Shown one piece after another: positions 1 to 9,057 of a stretch of 64,000 nt of DNA (positions are counted from its first letter, which is position 1; every line of letters begins with the position of its first letter). The translations under genes and the position numbers were made by a program. The notes under the pieces are model-generated. The model was not told where the DNA came from and did no database searches. It was given only the letters and a program-made list of their open reading frames with translations. Source of the stretch: Microvirga brassicacearum (GTDB lineage: Bacteria; Pseudomonadota; Alphaproteobacteria; Rhizobiales; Beijerinckiaceae); assembly GCF_008757455.1 (NCBI RefSeq), contig NZ_VCMV01000013.1, positions 261,237 to 325,236 on the forward strand, written 5' to 3'.

Positions 1-703
1 ACACTTTCAGCACCTCAGAGAGATGCTCTCGCGCCGCATGTTCGGCCGCAGCCACATCGCCCTTGCTAACGGCGACGAGCATCGCCTTGTGCTGGGATAT
101 GAGGGTTGAGACAGGTGTCACGTCCGGCAGGCTGAGAAAGCGCAAACGATCGAACTGCGCCTTCTCCCGTTCCAGCACCGCCCAAATGTTGCCCACGTCG
201 ATACCGTCGGCGAATGCCCGATGGAACGCATCATCGGCGCGGGTGAAGCGCTCAGGTTCGTCGCGCGCCGCCTCCTGCTCGGCGATCGCCCTGTCCACAT
301 CCTTCCGGCTTTCGGCGGAAAGTCCCTGTTCCGCGGCTCGTCGCAGAATCGCGACTTCCATCGCTTCGCGCACAAAGCGCGCGCGGCGTACGGCCTGCAG
401 GGAAATGGGGGTGATAAAGGTGCCACGCTGAGGCCAGACCTCGATCAGACCTTCCTCCACGAGCCGCAAAAGCGCTTCCCTCACGGGGGTCCGGCTTGTC
501 CCGAAGCGGCGAGCAAGCTCATTCTCGGAGACCCGCGTGCCAGGCCGAAGGCGCAGCAGGATGATGTCCTGCCGAATGGTGGCGTGGATCGTGGCGACAC
601 TCAAAGGAGCCGACATAGGCCGCGCCACGTCCGCCCCGGCACGCTTCGGAGTCGGGGCGTTTTCCGGCGGCAGTTCGGGCACGACGGCGGGAACCTCTCT
701 CAT
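1..703 (-). CDS. GntR/FadR-family (FCD) transcriptional regulator, C-terminus cut by window edge
   Basis: Reading leftward from an ATG at 703, the frame stays open to the window edge, giving about 234 residues of an incomplete protein. An unstructured N-terminal stretch of about 30 residues precedes a winged helix; the recognition-helix region reads [20 protein letters not shown]. An FCD ligand domain follows, with the DDAFHRAF segment and a QHKAML segment supplying the Asp and His positions that normally bind metal or ligand. The ATG overlaps the TGA of the upstream ABC ATPase gene (ATGA at 700-703), so it is the last visible gene of the transporter operon and probably autoregulates it in response to the imported substrate. 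An internal ATG at 616 could be an alternative start. Family assignment is firm; the ligand is unknown. Confidence 0.93.
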   Translation of the reverse strand, partial: MREVPAVVPELPPENAPTPKRAGADVARPMSAPLSVATIHATIRQDIILLRLRPGTRVSENELARRFGTSRTPVREALLRLVEEGLIEVWPQRGTFITPISLQAVRRARFVREAMEVAILRRAAEQGLSAESRKDVDRAIAEQEAARDEPERFTRADDAFHRAFADGIDVGNIWAVLEREKAQFDRLRFLSLPDVTPVSTLISQHKAMLVAVSKGDVAAAEHAAREHLSEVLKV

Positions 704-1473
704 GCATCCCAGCCCAGATGGCCGAGGAAATCGCGTGTCCGGGCCTGAATCGGTGCATCGAAAATCTGCGCAGGCGGCCCCTGTTCGATAATCTGGCCGC
801 TTTCGAAGACCACCACATGATCGGCGACCCGACGGGCAAAGGTCATCTCGTGAGTAACCACCACCATGGTCATGCCGTCGTCCGCGAGAGCCTTCATCAC
901 GTTGAGCACTTCCCCGATGGTCTCTGGATCGAGCGCGGAGGTCGGCTCATCGAACAGCATGACTTCAGGCTCCATCGCCAATGCGCGCGCGATGGCGACA
1001 CGTTGCTGCTGGCCGCCAGAAAGATTGGCCGGGTAGTTGCCGGCCTTGTCGGACAATCCGACCTTGACCAGCAAAGCTTCTGCCCGCGCTCGCGATTGTT
1101 GCTCTGACAGCCCGAGGACGGTCGATGGTCCCATCATGACGTTCTGGATCGCCGTCTTGTGCGGGAACAACTCGAAATTCTGAAACACCATGCCCATGCG
1201 CTGGCGCACTTTGCGGATGGACGCGGGATCTCTTGGCAAGGGAACGCCATCGAACAGCAACTCGCCGCCATCCAGCGTTTCCAGCGCGTTCGTGCAACGC
1301 AGGAGAGTCGACTTCCCGGAGCCGGAGGGGCCGATGAGGCAAACGACCTGACCTCTCTCTACCTCCATCGAAACGCCCGACAGGGCCACGAAGTCACCAT
1401 AGAGTTTACGAACGTCGCGGTATTGCAGGACGACTCGAGGAGCGGGCTGCATCGCTAAGGTGGCGGCTGTCAT
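700..1473 (-). CDS. Polar amino acid ABC transporter, ATP-binding protein
   Basis: 257-residue nucleotide-binding subunit of the GlnQ/HisP type. Walker A (GPSGSGKS) is at about residues 48-55, the Q-loop at VFQNF, the ABC signature (LSGGQQQR) at about 151-158, Walker B ending in FDEPTSALD, and the switch His in VVTHEM. It energises uptake through the two permeases encoded just upstream. The ATG at 1473 overlaps the TGA of the preceding permease (ATGA), which fixes the start; the frame can be extended further upstream only inside the permease gene. Length is typical of the family. The substrate cannot be read from the ATPase itself. Confidence 0.96.
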   Translation of the reverse strand: MTAATLAMQPAPRVVLQYRDVRKLYGDFVALSGVSMEVERGQVVCLIGPSGSGKSTLLRCTNALETLDGGELLFDGVPLPRDPASIRKVRQRMGMVFQNFELFPHKTAIQNVMMGPSTVLGLSEQQSRARAEALLVKVGLSDKAGNYPANLSGGQQQRVAIARALAMEPEVMLFDEPTSALDPETIGEVLNVMKALADDGMTMVVVTHEMTFARRVADHVVVFESGQIIEQGPPAQIFDAPIQARTRDFLGHLGWDA

Positions 1474-2129
1474 TCTGTGACCCCGAACTTTTTGTGAATC
1501 CAATCCGCGATCTTGGCCTGCGGGTATCCCAGCAACCAGTAGATGGCGGCCATGGCGGTCAGCATTTCGATCACGCGGAACGATTGTGACCGGATCTGCA
1601 TGGCGGTGTGGGCGAGGTCGCCCACGGCGATAACGGAAACCAATGATGTGTCCTTGAACAACGTCACCCAGGTCGTCGCCAGTACCGGCAGCACACGTCG
1701 CCACGCCTGGGGAAGAACGATCTTGCGAAAGGCTTGGGCTTCGCTCATTCCCAGCGCGAGCGCTGCCTCGGTTTGTCCCTTGCGGATCGACTTGATGCCG
1801 GAACGAAAGGTTTCGGAATTGTAGGCGGTGTTGTTCAGCGACAAGGCCACGAGGCCGGTGATGAATGGCGAAAAGGCGATGCCGAATACAACCGGCATCA
1901 CGTAGAATGCCCAATAGACCACGAGAATGATCGGCAGATTGCGGAAGAGTTCCACGAAGCAAGTGGCGAGAAGCGCCACCGGCCGAAGGCGCGACTCGCG
2001 CAGCATCGCAACGCCGATACCGCATGGGACCGCAATCGCCATCGTCAGGACGGTGAGCGCAATGGTGATGAGCGCACCGCGAGCGAGCGCGCCTGCGCTA
2101 GCGGGAATGATCGTCCAATCCAGGTTCAT
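1470..2129 (-). CDS. Polar amino acid ABC transporter, permease (second)
   Basis: 219-residue HisM/GlnP-type inner-membrane permease with about five hydrophobic segments. The conserved cytoplasmic EAA loop that docks the ATPase is visible as [20 protein letters not shown], preceded by the ELFRNLP segment characteristic of polar amino acid permeases. The ATG at 2129 overlaps the TGA of the preceding permease and the gene's own TGA overlaps the ATPase start, so all three are translationally coupled. It probably forms a heterodimer with the permease encoded at 2126-2791. Confidence 0.95.
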   Translation of the reverse strand: MNLDWTIIPASAGALARGALITIALTVLTMAIAVPCGIGVAMLRESRLRPVALLATCFVELFRNLPIILVVYWAFYVMPVVFGIAFSPFITGLVALSLNNTAYNSETFRSGIKSIRKGQTEAALALGMSEAQAFRKIVLPQAWRRVLPVLATTWVTLFKDTSLVSVIAVGDLAHTAMQIRSQSFRVIEMLTAMAAIYWLLGYPQAKIADWIHKKFGVTE

Positions 2130-2791
2130 GACCGCCCCAGGAACGCGATGCGCTTGTAGACCATGTCGACGGCGCGAGTGACGGGGAAGATGATGAGAAA
2201 ATAGATGATCATCACAGTCGAGAAGACCTCGACAGGCGCATAAGACTGGCCCGCCACCGCATCGGCACGGCGCATCAGTTCCGGCACGGCGATGACGGCC
2301 GCGATGGCGGTGTCCTTGATGGCGAGCGACAGCAGGGATCCAAAGGCCGGCATCATGCGGACGATCGCTTGCGGCAACACGATCTTGCGGACGATTTGCG
2401 GCCCCGACATCCCGAGTGCGAGGCCCGCGCGGACTTGGCCGGGACGGACCGATTCTATACCGGCACGGATGACTTCGGCCACGTAGGCGGCGAGGTGGAA
2501 CGACAATGCGAAAAGCGCCGACCAGAATGGGGGCAGGTTCCAACCCGTGATGGCAGGGAGGGCAAAATAGATCCACACCAAGACGACGAGCACCGGGATG
2601 GCGCGCATCGAATCGATGTAGAAGACAAGCACAACGCGGAGCCACTGTGGCCCATAGCGCCGCGCGAGCCCCACCAGCGTCCCAAGGATAAGACTGCACG
2701 CCGCAACGCCGCCGGAAAGCAGCAGCGTAACCTGCAGACCGTCGAGCAGGAAGCGCCAGCTTTGCAGGACGGGATCGTAGTTGAAGTCCAT
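2126..2791 (-). CDS. Polar amino acid ABC transporter, permease (first)
   Basis: 221-residue HisQ-like permease. It has about five transmembrane segments, a DSMRAIP segment corresponding to the usual E-x-R-x-x-P region, and an EAA-type loop reading AGLALGMSGPQIVRKIVLP. It follows the binding-protein gene on the minus strand after a 97-base gap containing a strong hairpin, and overlaps the next permease by ATGA. Translation from the ATG at 2791 gives the normal family length. It is the partner of the permease at 1470-2129. Confidence 0.95.
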   Translation of the reverse strand: MDFNYDPVLQSWRFLLDGLQVTLLLSGGVAACSLILGTLVGLARRYGPQWLRVVLVFYIDSMRAIPVLVVLVWIYFALPAITGWNLPPFWSALFALSFHLAAYVAEVIRAGIESVRPGQVRAGLALGMSGPQIVRKIVLPQAIVRMMPAFGSLLSLAIKDTAIAAVIAVPELMRRADAVAGQSYAPVEVFSTVMIIYFLIIFPVTRAVDMVYKRIAFLGRS

Positions 2792-2837
2792 GAGAGGAAC
2801 CGCTTCAGAGACCGAGACAGGACCGGCGAGAAGGCGA

Positions 2838-2864
2838 CGATGCCGGACGTATTGCCCGGCATCG
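2838..2864 (-). other. Intercistronic hairpin after the binding-protein gene
   Basis: A perfect 9-bp inverted repeat (CGATGCCGG / CCGGCATCG) with a 9-base loop lies between the binding-protein stop and the first permease start. No T-run follows it on the minus strand. Such hairpins after binding-protein genes usually stabilise the upstream mRNA segment or attenuate read-through so that the binding protein outnumbers the membrane subunits. That role is inferred here. Confidence 0.6.
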
Positions 2865-2888
2865 GCTGATCGATTGCGCGGCCGCGAA

Positions 2889-3725
2889 TTACATCGTTTC
2901 GACGATGTGCTCTTCTTCCTTCTGGAGGGCCGGCAGCATCGGCTCGGAGATGGATTTCAGCCATTTGAGGAATTCCGGCTGGTTCTTATCGAGCGCGAGA
3001 CCGATCTCGTTGGCGGCTTCCGTGCTGTCTTGGCAATTGTTGCCATGCGGGAGAGCCGCGAGACCCTTCACCTTCTTGTTCAACGCGATCCACGGAATGC
3101 GGTTGATGGGCGTGACATCGGAACGGCGGGCCATGATTTCCTCGACGGGTGCCGCGGTGCCGGCGCTCGAGACGCCACGCAGAACTGCCTTTGGGAAACG
3201 CTGCTTCACCCAATTCTCCTCACCGCCACCAGTGAAATACGCAATCGTGACGTCTGGGCTGTTGAAATCGTCCACCGACTTCGCATTCGCCACCTTGGGA
3301 TTGTCCGCACGCCCAAAGACGCACAGGCTGGTCTTGGAGTAGGTAACGAAATCCACCACGTTCTGGCGCTCCTTCGTGACGGAGAGCGGCGAGATGGTGA
3401 GATCGACCTGATTGGACGCCAGAACCGGAACCTTGGTCTCATGGGAGACTGGAACGGCGACGAGTTTCACGCCGAGGCGCTTGGCGTATTCTTTCGACAG
3501 TGTCCATGCTGGCCCGGCCCATGCTTCGCCCGACCCTTTGGTATCTTCAATCAGCCACGGCGGGTTTGACAATACGCCCACGCGCAACTGACCGGCCTTT
3601 TTGATCGCGTCGATCCGCGCGCTCGATCCCGGGGCGGGCACGTCCTGCGCGTGCGCGGCCCCCATCGCCACTCCGAGACCGAGGACGGCGGAGGCAAAGA
3701 GACGAGTTGTTCGTGAAAACGGCAT
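2889..3725 (-). CDS. Extracellular substrate-binding protein, polar amino acid type (SBP family 3)
   Basis: 278-residue periplasmic binding protein. A Sec signal peptide covers about residues 1-27, with likely cleavage after AHA. The lobe I start LRVGVLSNPPW and the SVTKERQNVVDF segment, whose Arg usually binds the ligand carboxylate, place it in the family of LAO and glutamine-binding proteins. It is the first gene of the minus-strand transporter operon, followed by permease, permease, ATPase and a GntR regulator. Divergence is clear in lobe II, where a TGGGEENW segment replaces the common form, so the ligand may not be a standard amino acid. Confidence 0.94.
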   Translation of the reverse strand: MPFSRTTRLFASAVLGLGVAMGAAHAQDVPAPGSSARIDAIKKAGQLRVGVLSNPPWLIEDTKGSGEAWAGPAWTLSKEYAKRLGVKLVAVPVSHETKVPVLASNQVDLTISPLSVTKERQNVVDFVTYSKTSLCVFGRADNPKVANAKSVDDFNSPDVTIAYFTGGGEENWVKQRFPKAVLRGVSSAGTAAPVEEIMARRSDVTPINRIPWIALNKKVKGLAALPHGNNCQDSTEAANEIGLALDKNQPEFLKWLKSISEPMLPALQKEEEHIVETM

Positions 3726-4106
3726 GAGCGTTATTCCCTATCTTCTTTGATGGCTGGACGCGGCAGACTGGCTTGACGCCAATCGGCTCGGAGCTTGAGC
3801 GGAAGCCGTGCTTTTTGGCATGTACTCTAGTATACAAGTCGTCGCGCAAATCAACATGGATCTGCTTCTGGTGGCCACTACATCAGGGTGGCATGCAGCA
3901 GTCTTGGAAACAATGAAGCGCGGAAAGCCGCCGGTGGCCTGAATTTCCGAGGTGCCGAAATTGCGACGGGCGAGCACCGGCGGTGCGGCACGCGCTGGCA
4001 ATCTCGTGCATTGGAAATGCGCGAGGATCGTGCCCGTCACATCCGTTTCCTTTCCGGAAATGATTGGGTACCTTCCGCGGCACGAGAAACTCAAACGAAC
4101 CACGTG
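3726..4106. other. 381-base divergent intergenic region between the transporter operon and the GNAT gene
   Basis: No convincing coding sequence is present. The stretch must hold the promoter of the minus-strand transporter operon and that of the plus-strand acetyltransferase. A candidate GntR operator lies at 3828-3837. A few open frames cross the region, but none has a plausible start or recognisable composition. Confidence 0.7.
3828..3837. promoter_or_regulatory. Candidate GntR/FadR-type operator
   Basis: Read on the minus strand the site is TTGTATACTA, a near-palindrome fitting the T-N-GT...AC-N-A pattern known for FadR-subfamily regulators such as ExuR (TGGTATACCA). It lies about 100 bases upstream of the binding-protein start in an AT-richer patch. 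The GntR gene at the end of the same operon is the obvious candidate to bind it. This is pattern matching only. Confidence 0.45.
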
Positions 4107-4613
4107 ATGTCGGATAACAATATTGAATTCGCCCGTGCGTCCGAGGCCGCAATCGTCGGCGCGTTGATAAGAACGATGGATCGATACTACCGACCCGGTG
4201 AGGACCTGCTGCCGGAGACAGATTACGCGGCCATGGTGGCGCAGACGCTGGAACAGCAGGAGGGAACCCGCTTTCTCCTGGCACGAGCGCCTGACAATCG
4301 ACCCGTCGGACTAGCATGCATCACGATCATGCGTCCCGGCCGAGATTTGAAGGGATTGCTGTACCTGAAGGATCTCTTTGTCGTTGCCGAGGCGCGCGGA
4401 CAGGGAGTCGGAAGCCGGCTCCTGCGATTTCTCGCGCGTTTCGCGACGCAAAACGGGATTGCACGCATGGATTTTACGACGGACCGCGCCAATCTCGCGG
4501 CGCAACGCCTCTATGCATCCCTCGGCGCCGTCGTCCAGGAGAAGGTCTATTATACTCTTCCCGTCGATGCATTGCGACGTCTCGCAGACGGCGGCCCGTC
4601 GGCGGATTTTTAG
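4107..4613 (+). CDS. GNAT-family N-acetyltransferase
   Basis: 168 residues from the ATG at 4107. The acetyl-CoA pyrophosphate-binding motif A is clear: LYLKDLFVVAEARGQGVGSR, with the R-G-Q-G-V-G loop at about residues 101-106. The C-terminal NLAAQRLYASLGA segment is the usual motif B region. It transfers an acetyl group from acetyl-CoA to an amine; the substrate is unknown. It sits between the divergent transporter operon and the convergent LysR gene, and may detoxify or tag an amine from this locus, which is inference. The frame is open further upstream, but residue conservation starts only near this ATG. Confidence 0.9.
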   Translation: MSDNNIEFARASEAAIVGALIRTMDRYYRPGEDLLPETDYAAMVAQTLEQQEGTRFLLARAPDNRPVGLACITIMRPGRDLKGLLYLKDLFVVAEARGQGVGSRLLRFLARFATQNGIARMDFTTDRANLAAQRLYASLGAVVQEKVYYTLPVDALRRLADGGPSADF

Positions 4614-4621
4614 CGCGTTCG

Positions 4622-5524
4622 CTAAACGCGGCCTTCAGATTGGCGGGCTTCGCTCAAGATCCAGTCGCGCAAGATGGCGAGGTCTGCGTGCAACGGGCGG
4701 GAAGCGGGAGTCGTCAGCCAATAGCCATTCTTGCTCGAGAAGCCGAGGCCGAGAGGGTTGACGAGTTGACCGCTCGCAAGCTCGTCGAGAATCAAGCTGC
4801 GAGGGACGAGCGCAAGTCCTTGGCCACTGATTGCCGCGCGAATGACCAGCGCGTAGTAGCCAAATCGGATGACGCGAGGCGGCCTGAAGTCCGAAAATCC
4901 ACAGGCTGCGCCGAAATCGCTCCAGCGCAAAGGTGTCTGTAAATGGTCGAGAACCGGAAAATTGCGAACGTCGTCGGCAGCGTTCAGTCCGCCGTTCCGC
5001 GCGATGAGATGCGGGGAGCTGGCGAGGACGACGTCGCGCCCGAGAACGTAGTTCGCATCCCAGCCGGGCCACGTGCCATCTCCGAAACGGAACACCGCAT
5101 CGGCTTCCTCCAGGGTGTCGCTCGGCGCGAAGGTGGTGAATTGAATATCGATTCTCGGATGGAGTTCCGCGAACCGCGAAAACCGCGGCATGAACCACCG
5201 GTCTCCAAGAATAGGTAGCACATGCAGGCGAATGGTGGGCTGCGACGAACGCAATCCCGCCAAGCGCACTGCGGCTGTTTCCAGCGCGCCGAGCGCGAGG
5301 CGCGCCTGCTCGATGTAGATGACCCCCGCTTCGGTGGGCGCAAGGCCGCGGCTGGTGCGCGTGAAGAGGCACATGCCCGCGAGCTCTTCGATGCTCTTGA
5401 GTTGCTTGCTCACGGCACTCTGCGTGAGGTGCAGCGCCTGCGCCGCAGACGAAACCGTTCCATGCTGCGCGAGGGAAACGACCACGCGCAGTGCAACCGT
5501 GGTCGGAAGATGTGTTCTCGTCAT
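4622..5524 (-). CDS. LysR-family transcriptional regulator (GcvA-like)
   Basis: 300 residues. The N-terminal winged helix-turn-helix covers about residues 5-65 (GTVSSAAQALHLTQSAVSKQ) and is followed by a LysR_substrate effector domain. The ATG at 5524 was chosen because the HTH begins a few residues later; upstream in-frame starts would add about 60 residues of non-conserved sequence. It is divergent from the C-N lyase gene, with 128 bases between the starts, the standard arrangement for a LysR activator and its target. It likely senses the pathway substrate or an intermediate. The gene ends 8 bases from the convergent GNAT stop. Confidence 0.93.
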   Translation of the reverse strand: MTRTHLPTTVALRVVVSLAQHGTVSSAAQALHLTQSAVSKQLKSIEELAGMCLFTRTSRGLAPTEAGVIYIEQARLALGALETAAVRLAGLRSSQPTIRLHVLPILGDRWFMPRFSRFAELHPRIDIQFTTFAPSDTLEEADAVFRFGDGTWPGWDANYVLGRDVVLASSPHLIARNGGLNAADDVRNFPVLDHLQTPLRWSDFGAACGFSDFRPPRVIRFGYYALVIRAAISGQGLALVPRSLILDELASGQLVNPLGLGFSSKNGYWLTTPASRPLHADLAILRDWILSEARQSEGRV

Positions 5525-5652
5525 TGTGTCCGCCTCGACCGAGAGGGGAGGCCGCAATGCGGCTATTCCATTTCGGACTACCTTCGAGGAAATCAATTCA
5601 ATTGTCCACATCTGATGCCGGTGCAAGCATTTGAACATCAGGAGAAATGCAA

Positions 5653-7059
5653 ATGACCCAGCCCGTCCGCCTTTGGGGAGCCCGGTTCCGCACACCGCCC
5701 TCGCCGGCACTGATGCGGCTCTCCCGCGCCCCGGAGAGCTATTTTCGCCTTGTGCCCGAGGACATCAAATCTTCGATCGCCCACGCGCGTGAACTGGTGC
5801 GGGCGGGGATTCTGACGGAGGGCGAAGGAAACAAGATTGCAGAAGTGTTGGCTGCGATTGGCGAGGATTTCGCGGCTGGTAAGATCGCGCCTTCTCAGGC
5901 CGACGAAGATATTCATACGTTCCTTGAGCGGGTCCTGACAGAACGGCTTGGGACCATTGGCGGCAAGCTGCGCGCCGGGCGCTCGCGCAATGACCAGGCT
6001 GCAAACGATCTCAAGCTTCACCTCCGCGGTGCGGCACGCCGGATCGTTGAGGCCGTACTTGCTCTGCAGGACGCCCTGATCGCGCAGGCGAGCGAGCATC
6101 AGACGACGCTCGCTCCAGGCTTTACGCATCTGCAACCTGCGCAACCGATCTCGTTTGCGCATCAACTTCTAGCCCATGCGCAGGGTTTCTCCCGCGACGT
6201 CGAGCGGATGCAGGATTGGGATCGCCGCTCAGCGCGTTCGCCGCTCGGTGCCGCTGCTTTGGCCGGCTCGGCCATCGCGCTGCACCCGGAATTGTCCGCA
6301 CGGGAACTTGGCTATGATGCGCCGTGTGAGAATTCGATCGACGCGGTCGGCAGCAGAGACCACGTGGCGGAATTTCTGTTCGTCGCCGCCATGCTCGGCG
6401 TCAATCTGTCTCGGTTGGCAGAAGAGATCTTCCTCTGGTCGTCCAAGCAATTCCGATGGGTCGTGCTCGACGATGGCTACGCCACCGGCTCGTCGATCAT
6501 GCCGCAGAAGAAGAACGCGGATATTGCCGAGCTTACGCGCGGCCGCGCGGCGCGGCTGATCGGCGGGCTGAACGCAATGCTCGCCGCCCTGAAAGGTCTT
6601 CCCTTCGCGTATAATCGCGACCTCTCGGAAGATAAATGGGCGGCTTTCGAAGCCATTGATACGCTCGATCTCGTCTTGCCGGCGATGTCCGGAATGATCG
6701 CAACGATGACGGTCGACCGCGACCGGCTGAAGCTGCAATCGACCGACGGCTTTACGCTCGCGACCGAGGTCGCGGATTGGCTCTCGCGAACCGGCGTCCC
6801 GTTTAGCGAGGCTCACGAGATCACCGGTTCACTCGTCCGCTATTGCGAAGAAAAGGGCCTCGACCTGTCGGCGCTTTCGCCGGCAGATCTGGCCGCGGTT
6901 GATGCCCGTTTGACAGCCGACGTGCTGCCATGCCTGACCGCGGAAGCGGCGGTAGCAGCCCGCAGGGGATACGGCGGGACAGCACCAGAACGAGTGGCCG
7001 AGCAGATCGCCCGGCTGAAAGAAACGCTTGCTCGGCAGCGCCAGTGGGTGACTGGCTAG
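5653..7059 (+). CDS. Argininosuccinate lyase family C-N lyase (fumarase/aspartase superfamily)
   Basis: 468 residues with the superfamily signatures in order: WGARF at 8-12, RSRNDQ at 110-115, THLQPAQP at 158-165 and the catalytic loop GSSIMPQKKN at 279-288. Enzymes of this fold eliminate fumarate or a related acid from an N-substituted aspartate. The start at 5653 is preferred over the ATG at 5647 because AGGAG at 5640-5644 is then 8 bases away rather than 2. Small departures from typical ArgH are visible: KKNAD instead of KKNPD, and QAAND after the RSRND motif. Its place in a transporter-rich catabolic operon, without other arginine biosynthesis genes, argues against a purely biosynthetic ArgH. 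The same family contains EDDS lyase. Confidence 0.9.
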   Translation: MTQPVRLWGARFRTPPSPALMRLSRAPESYFRLVPEDIKSSIAHARELVRAGILTEGEGNKIAEVLAAIGEDFAAGKIAPSQADEDIHTFLERVLTERLGTIGGKLRAGRSRNDQAANDLKLHLRGAARRIVEAVLALQDALIAQASEHQTTLAPGFTHLQPAQPISFAHQLLAHAQGFSRDVERMQDWDRRSARSPLGAAALAGSAIALHPELSARELGYDAPCENSIDAVGSRDHVAEFLFVAAMLGVNLSRLAEEIFLWSSKQFRWVVLDDGYATGSSIMPQKKNADIAELTRGRAARLIGGLNAMLAALKGLPFAYNRDLSEDKWAAFEAIDTLDLVLPAMSGMIATMTVDRDRLKLQSTDGFTLATEVADWLSRTGVPFSEAHEITGSLVRYCEEKGLDLSALSPADLAAVDARLTADVLPCLTAEAAVAARRGYGGTAPERVAEQIARLKETLARQRQWVTG

Positions 7060-7138
7060 CGCAGAGAGACCCTTCGACAAGACCAACAACAGAGTTGCGG
7101 CCCAACCGCGACCTTCATTCAAACCAAAGGGAACTACG

Positions 7139-8008
7139 ATGATGACATGCTATTCGCTTGGCGCGGTCCGGTCGCTCTCGATCGGTCTTGGAACTGCTCT
7201 CGTGATGTCGATTCCTCTGGCGGCTTCCGCGCAGACGGCGGCAGCGGCCTTGCCTGAGAAGATCAAGACCTCTGGCTCTATCGTCGTCGGAATCGAATCC
7301 ACATATCCGCCCATGGCTTATAAGGATCCGAAGTCCAACGAGCGCATCGGCGTTAACGTGGACCTCGTCGAAAAACTTGCCAAGGAACTCGGCGTTTCGG
7401 TGAAATGGGAAGAGATGAGCTTCGAACAGCTCATGACCTCTCTCACGACAGGACGCATCGATATGATCGGCACTGCGATCAGCGATCTACCGTCGCGCCG
7501 CGAGAAGCTCACCTTCGTCGATTACCTGGTAACCGGCGCTCAGCCATTCACGACGAGCGGCAAGAAAGACAGCATCAAGACCGAGGCCGATCTTTGTGGC
7601 AAGACAGTAGGTGCACCCCGCACCACCAATTACTATCCGGTGGCGATCGCCTGGAGCGATAAAAACTGCGTCGGCGCCGGCAAGACGGCGGCGACCGTCA
7701 ACGGCACGGCAGGCGCCACCGCAACGCGCCTTGATCTCAAGCAGGGCCGACTCGACGCTGCCGTTCTCGGGCCGGAATACGTCGCCTATCTGATGGCGGA
7801 TGAGCCGGGCGTGTACGCGCTGGCGGGCGAGCCGTTGATCAAGACGTTGTTCGGGTTTGCGTTCAACAAGAACGAGACAGCCTTGCGCGACGCGGTTGCC
7901 ACTGCCTTGACAGCGACCATGAAGAGCGGAGCCTACAAGCAGGTGCTGCAGAAATACGGTCTCGAGCGACAGGCGATCACTGACGTGACGATCGACGCCG
8001 GCACCTGA
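7139..8008 (+). CDS. Extracellular substrate-binding protein, polar amino acid type
   Basis: 289 residues. The signal peptide ends near residue 31 (ASA-QT). The mature part begins with the family's VVGIESTYPPM lobe I segment, followed by GRIDMIGTAISDLPSRREKL, where the Arg of the ligand clamp falls. Two tandem ATGs (7139 and 7142) are both possible starts. It is clearly paralogous to the binding protein at 10749-11591: both share the KWEE(M/I)SFEQ, SDLP-RR and DLCGKTVGA segments. It is the first transporter gene after the C-N lyase, so it is expected to capture the lyase substrate or a relative. Confidence 0.94.
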   Translation: MMTCYSLGAVRSLSIGLGTALVMSIPLAASAQTAAAALPEKIKTSGSIVVGIESTYPPMAYKDPKSNERIGVNVDLVEKLAKELGVSVKWEEMSFEQLMTSLTTGRIDMIGTAISDLPSRREKLTFVDYLVTGAQPFTTSGKKDSIKTEADLCGKTVGAPRTTNYYPVAIAWSDKNCVGAGKTAATVNGTAGATATRLDLKQGRLDAAVLGPEYVAYLMADEPGVYALAGEPLIKTLFGFAFNKNETALRDAVATALTATMKSGAYKQVLQKYGLERQAITDVTIDAGT

Positions 8009-8036
8009 GCACCGACACTCATCAGCGGAGACCAAT

Positions 8037-9020
8037 ATGCGCGCCGTGATCCTCACTCACGTCGGCGGGCCGGACGCTCTTTCTCTGGCCGAGGTGCCTG
8101 ATCCTCGGCCGGCGACCGGCCACGTCGTCATCGACGTTCATGCGACAGCATTGAACTTCGCGGACCTTCTCCAGCGTCGCGGGACCTATGGAACTCCGGC
8201 GGAACTCCCCAGCATCCTCGGGATCGAATGCTCCGGAACGATATTGGAGATCGGGCCAGATGTGGAAGGTTGGGCGGTGGGCGACGAGGTCTGCGCGCTG
8301 ACCTCGGGTGGAGCCTACGCGGAACGCGTGGCCGTCCCGGCTACGCAGCTCCTACGGAGACCCCGTGGCATCGACCTGATGACGGCGGCCGCTTTGCCCG
8401 AGGCCGCGTGCACGGTGTGGTCGAATCTTATCGACATTTCCGGCCTTGCGGCCGGGGATGTCCTTCTCGTCCATGGTGGGGCAGGCGGCATCGGCACCTT
8501 CGCGACGCAGACGGGGCGGACGATGGGCGCTCGGGTTTTTGCAACCGCCGGCAGTGCCGACAAGCTCGAGCGTTGCCTTGAACTTGGCGCGGAGCGGGCG
8601 ATTTCCTACCGGACGGAGGATTTCGTCGCTGTGATGCACGAGGAAACAGCCGGCCGCGGGGCCGACGTGATCCTCGACAATATGGGTGCCTCATATCTTG
8701 CCCGGAACATCGATGCGCTTGCACCAGACGGGCGGATCGCAATGATCGGGCTTCAAAGCGGGCGCGAGGGGCAGATCCCGCTGGGCCGCATGATGGGCAA
8801 ACGCGGATCCTTGTTCACGACCTCCCTGCGCGATCGGCCGGCGGCCGCGAAGGCGCGGATCGTTGCCGGCGTCAACCGCGATCTGTGGCCTCACCTTGAG
8901 GCGGGCCGGATTTTGCCAGCGGTCGACAAGACCTTTGGCCTCTCGCAGATGGCCAACGCCCATCGATATATGGAAGACGGGCGGCACATTGGAAAAATCC
9001 TCATAAGCGTGAAACGATGA
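8037..9020 (+). CDS. NAD(P)H:quinone oxidoreductase-like, zinc-independent MDR family
   Basis: 327 residues of the medium-chain dehydrogenase/reductase superfamily, closest in pattern to PIG3/TP53I3-type quinone oxidoreductases. The N-terminal NFADLLQRRGTY and the Rossmann glycine motif HGGAGGIG (about residues 146-153) are evident, and the catalytic and structural zinc cysteines of classical alcohol dehydrogenases are absent. It would reduce a quinone or an enal/enone with NADPH. It lies between a binding-protein gene and a permease gene of the same operon (28 and 37 base gaps), so it probably acts on a product of the imported compound; that is inference. Confidence 0.88.
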   Translation: MRAVILTHVGGPDALSLAEVPDPRPATGHVVIDVHATALNFADLLQRRGTYGTPAELPSILGIECSGTILEIGPDVEGWAVGDEVCALTSGGAYAERVAVPATQLLRRPRGIDLMTAAALPEAACTVWSNLIDISGLAAGDVLLVHGGAGGIGTFATQTGRTMGARVFATAGSADKLERCLELGAERAISYRTEDFVAVMHEETAGRGADVILDNMGASYLARNIDALAPDGRIAMIGLQSGREGQIPLGRMMGKRGSLFTTSLRDRPAAAKARIVAGVNRDLWPHLEAGRILPAVDKTFGLSQMANAHRYMEDGRHIGKILISVKR

Positions 9021-9057
9021 GACTGGTTCAGAAGAAGACCCGAGGGAGGCACAGCCG

